A stretch of 64,000 bases of DNA from assembly GCF_027943255.1 (NCBI RefSeq), contig NC_072892.1:17383792-17447791 (forward strand), given 5' to 3'. Under the pieces are notes generated by a model. The model made no database searches. It had not been told where the DNA came from and saw only the letters and a program-made list of their open reading frames with translations. Positions within the stretch are counted from its first letter, which is position 1. The number at the start of each line of letters is the position of its first letter. Below are positions 57,554 through 64,000 of the stretch, in pieces. The stretch is from Anastrepha obliqua (taxonomy: Eukaryota; Arthropoda; Insecta; Diptera; Tephritidae). The position numbers and the translations under genes are program-made.

Positions 57554-58524
57554 CCTTTGCCAAACAGCAAACAAATCTTTGTACCCAATGGTAAAAAAAC
57601 TCGCGAATACTTTTACGAGAAATTAAGATTAATGAAATCCAATAGGTATCAAAGTCTGCTTGCCTCCAAATATTTCTACTTGTCTTCATTAATGCTGTAA
57701 ATCCCTGAAGTGTGTCAAGCTGCATGGGTGTGAGATGATATAATATTTATACATGGCTTTGTATTTCTGTATGTGAGCAGTAGGTTTTTAGTTGTTTATT
57801 AACTCCGCTTTTCTTATTAAATCTGCCACTGGTTTTCTTTTTGTTATTTCCAGTTCTTTTTTTCACAATTTATATCTAATTTATTTATAAAGTCAATGGC
57901 TTCGGTTACTTGTACCAAAGAATGTTAATTCGCTCTTTGCTCAATTTGCCATTTAATTTTATGGAGATGCCACTCTCTGTTAATTTGAATATATTGAAGA
58001 AATCAGCTGCTTAGGGTTCGTTAGGGGGTCCAGGTGGTCTATAGCTCGAAAATTCAGGATATTTTCAGCATTTATTTTTACAATACAAAAATGAAAAACG
58101 ATATTTAAATTTTTAGGCTTTTTATTTAACTTCTTTTACATACAAAAGTGAAATTTTTTTTTTTAATTTTAATAATTTAAAAAATGGTGCTGAAATGAAC
58201 CTCCCGAATAATTGGACCTGGACGGTGACGGTGTTGTCTATTTTGGCTATTTTATTTATCTGAAAACCAAAAAAATATATTAATGTCCCGCCCCATTATA
58301 AAAAAAGGAGCGTTTAGCGTAGTACACATAACAGAAGTGAAACTTTCAAGGCAGACAAAGAAAGGGGGAGAGACCCGAGAGAGAATGAGAGAGAGAGAGA
58401 GAGAGAAAGAATATATACCTAAATAAATTCACAACATTTGCAGAGAATACAAATAAACAAAATTTACAAAAACGGAGAAGAGTCAACCGGTGTAAGTAAA
58501 CGCCGGACACAAACCGTTGCAAAA
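57554..58524. other. Upstream flank of the mariner-domain ORF; intergenic
   Basis: 57554-57725 may be a 5' UTR exon of the minus-strand ORF. The remainder is AT-rich with a (GA)n run at 58388-58406. No other gene seen. Confidence 0.4.
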
Positions 58525-58572
58525 ACTTTTTCTTAATTTTAGAGTTTCACCGAGATTCGAACCCGTGAGCCA
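58525..58572 (-). mobile_element. tRNA-like SINE fragment
   Basis: CTTAATTTTAGAGTTTCACC then GAGATTCGAACCCG in plus sense, matching the B-box neighbourhood of the SINE at 18500-18540. Only about 48 bp are recognisable. Confidence 0.55.
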
Positions 58573-58904
58573 AAAAGGGTGTATGCGCCAATTATATAAA
58601 TATACTATTTTACATATATTATACTTTTATTATCGAACTTACTCATATAAATTTTGTTGAACTACTCCTATTATTACTGCTAAAACACCCTGCTTCCACA
58701 CAAATTTTGAAATTGCTGCAAACCATTGCTATTATTATTATTTAATATTGTATTGCATTTTGGATATTATTTTGCAACCTATATACAAGTTGGCGCAAAT
58801 TAATTATTCCACTTTGTTTTTGTTAATCATCCCAAATCGGAGCTCTCCAAATTATTAATTTTATTTATTTATTTTTAAAGCTTACATGATAATAAAATTA
58901 TAAG

Positions 58905-59190
58905 TAAACTCAAGCAAATACGGCGGAGTAGGTCGGTGTCCCTTAGAAATGTGTAAATTTTTTAATGTTATCTTCCGTGGCATCTTTTAAAATTTGAAGA
59001 TGATCTGTGTTGCTGAAGTGGTGATGCCTTTGAGAAGTAAGTTCAGGGCAGGTCACCAGTAGGTGATGCACACTGACTGTGGCTTGGCAGAAGGGGCAGG
59101 TGTTGGATGTACTACTCTGTAATAGGTGTGCGCTAGTTATTATGATGTGCCCAATACGGAGCCGTGTGCATGGGGTAATGTGGTTGCTGG
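58905..59190 (-). pseudogene. LINE C-terminal fragment with zinc-finger motif
   Basis: The minus strand encodes SNHITPCTRLRIGHIIITSA, then TSNTCPFCQATVSVHHLLVT, CPELTSQRHHHF and KDATEDNIKKFTHF-stop. This is the RLRIGH...CPFC...HLL..CP C-terminal module of jockey/I-type LINE polyproteins. It is followed by an AT-rich 3' end near 58890. The RT domain is absent, so this is another 5'-truncated copy, of a different family from LINE B. Confidence 0.75.
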
Positions 59191-59325
59191 GTACCGATGA
59201 TGGATAGGCAGGTTTTGTTTGGGGTTAATGTTCGAGTAATGGTGTTTATAATACAACCATTCACGAAGCAACTTTGTTGTAAATATACATATGTGAGATT
59301 TTCTTTTCAAAAAAGTAAAGAATAT

Positions 59326-59890
59326 TTTAATACTAGTTTTAACCCGAGGACCCGCTCGTGTAGGAGTAGTTTTGAGGGATTTAGGATATGCATAGTATAT
59401 AAAAGAATTACAAACAATAATTTCATAGAAAATAATATTTTTATTATATTAACAACCATAATATTGCAATACCCGGCATCCGTTGCTATGCCTCGTTGAA
59501 GAAAATCAAAACAACCAATCAGGAAAATATCAAGCAAAATTATTTTTATTAATTTTCTATCTCAAACCGTTTTTGAACTTTGCATTTGGGTCATAGTTGA
59601 ATAGCTTATGAGGTTTATGAAATCTAGAGTGTGCAAGTAGTGGGAAATAGGTAGGAAAACTAAGATTTTTTAGATTAAATTTAAGCAAATATTCGATTAT
59701 TAGTGACGAATGAGAGTGATGGCGCCGCCTGGGGGCTGTGGGAAGGGAGTTCCATCATAAAAGCATGCCTATAACCTTCATTGGGTGAAAATATGAATGT
59801 ATACAAATTTTTACGTCATTTGGTGTTGTCGTTTCGTAGTGATGCGCGGACAACGTACAGACATTCACCTTTATAGTATAGATAGTATAT
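59326..59890. repeat. Degenerate dispersed repeat
   Basis: It starts near 59330 with ACTAGTTTTAACCCGAGGAC and CCGCTCGTG, contains CCCGGCATCCGTTGCTATGCC near 59471, and ends near 59890 with GCGGACAACGTACAGACATTC and a TATAGTATAGATAG end. This is the pattern of a non-autonomous repeat that I recall as common in insect genomes (TTTTACCCG...GACAGACATTC...TATAGAT). I cannot fix its class. Confidence 0.5.
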
Positions 59891-60268
59891 GAGCATTTTT
59901 AACATTAAATTTTCATATTCATTCTTAGTGATAATTGCTAAAAAATTTAATAAATTGATAATAATATATTGACTACATTTATGTGTAATAATTTTTAAAT
60001 TAGGTCCAGATTAGAAAAACCTCAATATACCGATTTTCTTTTTGTGCTATAAAAAACTCGGTTTGTTAAGATTGCATGTTAAGGAATATTGAAAAGTGCA
60101 TACTGTAATATGGCAACTCGCTAACTCACTGACTTCAACCCTGATAAGCTTAAACAACTTTGTGGTATCGGTACAAAACGTTTTGGATTCTGTGTTTTGT
60201 TTGTTTATTTATAAATAAATGTAAACGATTGCATGTTTGAACAAAAAAAAATAAAGTAACGTTTCAAG
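59891..60268. other. Upstream flank of the MADF-BESS gene
   Basis: About 380 bp holding the likely 5' UTR and promoter. TATAAATA at about 60208 is a possible TATA element some 60 bp before the ATG, but in AT-rich DNA this is weak. Confidence 0.35.
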
Positions 60269-61257
60269 ATGTTAGACGCCTCTGAAATGATAACATTCAC
60301 CGAAAAATTGATCGAAGAGATTAAACATTACCCAATTCTATACGACCGGAGGGTCATGCGAGGCAAGGAGAATGTTGAAAAAGAGGAAGCGTGGATATCA
60401 CTCACAGATCGTTTACCCGCTGATTTAAAACTCACAGGTTTACCTCTTTTGATAACTATAATATTATAATGTGAAAGTAACTGTTTACCATTGTGGTTTT
60501 TGTAGTCGATGACACCAAGAAAAGGTGGAGAACCCTGAAAGATTGTTATTCCAAATACCTCCGTAGTGGCAAAACAAACAATAGATTCGAAAAACGTTAT
60601 CGATCATGGCGGTGGTCTGGGCATATGGATTTCTTCAATTCGTATATGCTACACAATGACAGTGTGGATGGTGAACAGAGCACGATTTCAAAAAAGCCTA
60701 AAATGGCATATGGTCAACGGACAAGAGACTACCAAACACATATAGTAAATGAACGTTTTAGAGATCGAATAAACGAAGATGTAAAAGTCGAATTGTTTAG
60801 CAATCGGCCAAACGGCTATAAAAAACAATTGCAGAGCACACGAGCCAAAGGCGAAATAGATGAAGAGGTGTTGGACGAGGTGGATGATGAATCTTATCAA
60901 GCAATCGCTAATGCCGTATCCGAATACGCAAATGCTTCGCCAACTGATTGGGGCCAGTTAGTTAATGACTCGGATACCGGAGGAAACATTCCTAATACGC
61001 CAACAAGGAGTATTGCGTCCGTTGAACAAGAGAATTTCATCGATCCTTTGATGGGAAGGAATTTCGATAGTATAGATTTAACATTTCTTGGTTATGCCAG
61101 CAGCATAAAAAAGCTTCCACCTCGAAAACAATCACTCCTTAAATTTGCTGTAGCGAAAATGATAATGCAAGAGGAATTAGCGCAGCAGAATGAGGATGAA
61201 AAGAATTTATTGCTAAAAGGCGACATAAAAAATGATATTGAAATTGAAAGAATGTGA
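60269..61257 (+). CDS. MADF-BESS domain transcription-factor-like protein
   Basis: Two exons, 60269-60437 and 60506-61257, separated by a 68-bp intron (ACAG|GTTTAC ... TTTTTGTAG|TC). The split codon restores LKLT-V-DDTKKRW in frame, giving 306 residues. Residues 9-104 form a MADF (Myb/SANT-like) domain: FTEKLIEEIKHYPILYD, EEAWISL, VDDTKKRWRTLKDCY, RSWRWSGHMDFF. Residues about 244-282 are a BESS motif: DSIDLTFLGYASSIKKLPPR then KQSLLKFAVAKMIMQEE. The linker holds a short acidic run (173-184) and polar sequence. MADF-BESS proteins bind DNA through MADF and partners through BESS; Adf-1 is the prototype. No stop or frameshift interrupts it, although TEs lie on both sides. The target genes and partner are not visible. 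The start has an acceptable AAG-ATG context. Confidence 0.92.
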
Positions 61258-61300
61258 TCCACTACCCGGTTGTTATGTTGTACATTGTACTTCATTCAAA

Positions 61301-61306
61301 AATAAA
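61301..61306 (+). terminator. Poly(A) signal of the MADF-BESS gene
   Basis: AATAAA lies 44 bp after the stop codon, a normal distance for a compact fly 3' UTR. Confidence 0.6.
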
Positions 61307-61480
61307 CACACCTATGTACTATATGTAGGCCTCAGCTAAAGGCTGAAATATTATAATTAGGTTGCATATTTAGGTAAAAATACATGTCATGTAAGCTAAA
61401 ATTTACTAGTTTCTTATGGAAAATGGGTCGATAGAGTAAGGAGTAAGCATAACATTTACCATTGTACGGGAAGAGGGGGT

Positions 61481-61607
61481 TGTTGTTGTTGTAGCAGCAT
61501 AAACATTCCCCACACTTATATACGGGTAATGCTGCTGGAGTGACAGTCCTTGGCCGGATAAAAATCTGGGTCGTTTCGGTAACGTAGAACCGACTGTCGT
61601 GGAAACG
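61481..61607 (-). mobile_element. Short head-plus-tail retroposon, copy 3, 13-bp TSD
   Basis: A 127-bp insertion flanked by GGGAAGAGGGGGT at 61468-61480 and 61608-61620. In minus sense it starts CGTTTCCACGACAGTCGG, then TTCTACGTTACCGAAACGAC, and ends GAATGTTTATGCTGCTACAA with a short CAA tail. The first 18 bases match the LINE head at 2390 (CATTCCCATGGCAGCCGG) in 12 positions and the head at 47036 in 13. Confidence 0.9.
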
Positions 61608-61620
61608 GGGAAGAGGGGGT

Positions 61621-62399
61621 GTATAGTACTGGTTAGCCCCTCTTTAAACTTCTGCGACTCTTTGATCATCATGAGAAGTTTGTAGAGATATAGAGAATAC
61701 AGCTGATTCACTTTTAATACATAAGACCCAAAAATTCAACCAATCACAGAAAGTTTTCTGAATTGATATCTTTCTTCCGGCAGGAGAAACATTTTAGGTT
61801 GGCAATGGTTATTCGGTTAATTATGTATTGGGCTCCATGGATTATGCACCTGATCAACTCAACCTACAATCAGCTCACTCTTCTCATCCTTATAAGGAAT
61901 TCCTCTCCTGACCCGTCCGGTTTCTTCAAATAGCACTTGGTAGCTACACAGATGAGGTCTCGGACCTACTTCACACTTCCTGCACATCTTGGACCGATAA
62001 TTGACTCTAGTTCCCTTGGAACAGCGTATTCACAATTCGCCAATTCGTTACCCTAACCACTATAGTGTCTTAGTACCCATACAAGTCAGTCGCCAAGAAT
62101 CGGCGAAACCAAAATTGCACGTAATTATCTGTTAGAGTATCGTCATCATTCGCAATTTCTTTTCTTTGTTGACTTCCATTGTTAAGACTCTATAACTCAC
62201 AACTGGATGGAACGAACAATAAACAGAAAAGAATTTGTTTAGTGGGAGATGTCACCTTGACAACGCGCATAAACTTTAAATGTTTGGATCGATACTTTAC
62301 GAGATATTGATCATTACAAACATCTGCCGAGAAAATAATCGATTTGATTTTTGCTGTCCACAATAGGCATCCATCGCACTAAGGGAACCTTTAACGGCT
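61621..62399. other. Intergenic, unassigned
   Basis: 61860-62110 is GC-richer than its surroundings and may be an old element fragment, but I recognise no domain. Confidence 0.4.
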
Positions 62400-64000
62400 T
62401 ATATAAGATTGAAATTGAAATTTGAATAGGTCGAGCCAAGGAGCACCAAGGGATTTGGTGGCTCCTAAAACACTCAGGCTCATTGTATTAAGAGCTCTGG
62501 AAAGAGGATAGATAGTCAAGCAGGGAAGGAGAAAAGTCTCAGAAAAAGAGTTAGGAAAGAATAGACAGAGATAAAGGTAGTTAGTCCTATGAGAACTTTC
62601 CAGATTCTTTGGCAAATCTGTAAATATCCTCCAGTTTTAGGGAATGAATATTACTCATTCTTACGACATCGGAACCCAAAACTAGTAAACTTGCTCTAGC
62701 AAAGGCAGCGCACTCACAGTGATACTGCTCAGTGCTATCCGCCTCCCTTAAGTAAGACAGGCACATCGGGTCCTCAATGATTCTAATGGTGGTCACATAC
62801 TGACCCCATGGGTTGTGTTCTATAATAACACCGACCATCAACCGAACGTCTTTCCTTCCAAGTTTTAGTAGAAAATTTGACAGCTTTCTGTTCGCACTTG
62901 TCACAAAACACTTTGCAATTCTTCAGCGTTCTAGACGGGACCAACGCTCTTTATGTAAATAGCACACATAATCGCTGATCAAATTCATGATTCCTGCGGA
63001 ACTGATTCCGATTATTGGCTCTGGCCCTTGTGGGAGAACCGCTGATCCACGGTTGGCCTTGAACATCTGAGTGTACTGGAACTTGTTCTGTCTTGCGTTA
63101 GAATTAAGCCTCTTGTTACATTCTTGAAGAATCTTTGAGGTTTGTTTCGCGTTCTCCAGGGCCTTCAGTGCGGCCTGACTCTCAGTGAAAACTTCAATCT
63201 GTTTCCCGCTCCATCTCCTCTCGATTATTCATTCGTTTACTTTCAGGATGGCGAAAATTTCCGTTTGGAAAACAGTTGCCATTTTCCCCATAGCATAGTG
63301 ATACTTATTACTATCGCTTAAGTACCATCCGGCTCCAGACCCTACTTCATTCTTGGGCCCATCGGTAAAGAAAATATCCGTTACGCCTCTCTGAATGTAT
63401 TCTGGATTGCTCCATTACGTGAGCAATAAAATTTCCTTCCAAATGAAATTATGGGTATTAGGTCGTCTTTAGGTGCCAAAAACAGTGGATACTGCTCAGA
63501 TAGCAACTTAAAGACTTTTTTGTGTCCCAAAGTTCCGTCTTCGTGCCAGAAACCATATTTATGGAGTTTAGACATTGCTTTTATTGCTTTCTGTTGTATT
63601 TTAAGATCCAAGGGGAGCAAATCCAGCATAGCTATTAGAGCATCACCTGAGGTTGCACTCATGGCACCCGTAATGCATAATCATACACTTCTTTGCAGCC
63701 TGTATAGTTCCCGAAGTGTGGACTTAACCATGCTCCGTCGCCACCAGACCACAGAGGCGTAAGTGATGATTGGCCTGATAAGTGCTGTATATACCCATAG
63801 GACCAAAGCACGTTTCAGACCCCAGGTTTTACCAAAGGCTCTGCGGCATTGCTGACAAATCTTTAAGGCGCGATTCACCTTCAATGAAACGTGTGTTTCC
63901 CAAGTCAGCTTCTTATCCAAGATTACTCCTAGATATTTAACTTCACCGTAAAGACCAAGTGTCACACTTTTCAGTGTTGGAAGACTAAGTCCATCCAATT
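62400..64000 (-). pseudogene. LINE polyprotein: RT end and RNase H, runs off the window
   Basis: On the minus strand, from the window edge, frames encode the end of a reverse transcriptase of I/R1/LOA type: VKYLGVILDKKLTWETHV, AFGKTWGLKRALVLWVYTAL and RPIITYASVVWW. Next comes a connection region (ALIAMLDLLPLDLKIQQKA), then an RNase H domain with TDGPKNEVGSGAGWYLSDS, KMATVFQTEIFAIL, a stop, and EVFTESQAALKAL, where the usual second Asp is Glu. The C-terminal cysteine/histidine region follows (LSYLREADSTEQYHCECAAF) to a stop near 62587. The 3' UTR extends to about 62400. At least two frame breaks occur. The 5' part, including the catalytic RT core, lies outside the window. Confidence 0.85.

Noticed and set aside
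57474..57725. Upstream extension of the mariner-domain ORF starting at 57725
   Set aside because: It reads through a canonical 73-bp intron; after splicing the upstream frame meets TAG before ATG 57473.
1..64000. CRISPR array, bacterial operon, or integrated virus
   Set aside because: No regularly spaced direct repeats with unique spacers, no operon-like gene packing, and no capsid, envelope or LTR-type polyprotein motifs seen.

Overview
The window looks like nuclear DNA of a higher fly, most likely a tephritid fruit fly or close relative. The grounds are strong AT richness, arrays of TATG/TACA and CAA/TTG, introns of about 70 bp with GTAAGT-type donors, a MADF-BESS gene (a family expanded in insects), and many Tc1, mariner, jockey/I/R1-type LINE and TTAA-flanked elements. 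The species call is inference. There are no operons, CRISPR arrays or bacterial-style genes.

I support two likely host genes. One at 42664-43659 (minus) encodes a 331-residue PNRC-family protein, recognised by an LPKPP...HW block and a C-terminal LKLLL box. The other at 60269-61257 (plus) is a two-exon MADF-BESS gene encoding 306 residues. A third candidate is a 130-residue mariner-type DNA-binding-domain ORF at 57081-57473 (minus), preceded by a well-formed 73-bp intron.

Layout: 0-26 kb is a graveyard of mobile DNA. It holds a hexamer satellite, the 5' part of a LINE with a 2A-like NPGP motif, a decayed LINE reverse transcriptase, mariner relics, a mariner-like transposase split by two back-to-back TTAA elements, a 1.16-kb foldback element, several 5'-truncated LINE copies with target-site duplications, a tRNA-like SINE, a third TTAA element and a Tc1 relic. 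From 26 to 42.5 kb the sequence is T-rich and microsatellite-rich, with only one compact patch of recognised TEs (28.1-28.4 kb) and one unassigned GC-richer patch (29.5-29.95 kb). It lies downstream of the PNRC gene and could be long 3' UTR, intron or regulatory DNA. From 44.9 kb to the end TEs dominate again: LINE tails, a short head-plus-tail retroposon, a mariner miniature, an internally deleted mariner-like element with intact ends, a Tc1 element whose transposase has one visible nonsense codon, LINE endonuclease and RNase H fragments, and the MADF-BESS gene among them.

The most notable structural themes are a short retroposon that appears to join a LINE 5' head to a LINE-type CAA tail, two different TTAA elements inserted back to back at one TTAA inside a mariner-like gene, and the intron-preceded mariner DNA-binding ORF. 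All alignments were made by eye, so percentages and exact edges are approximate.
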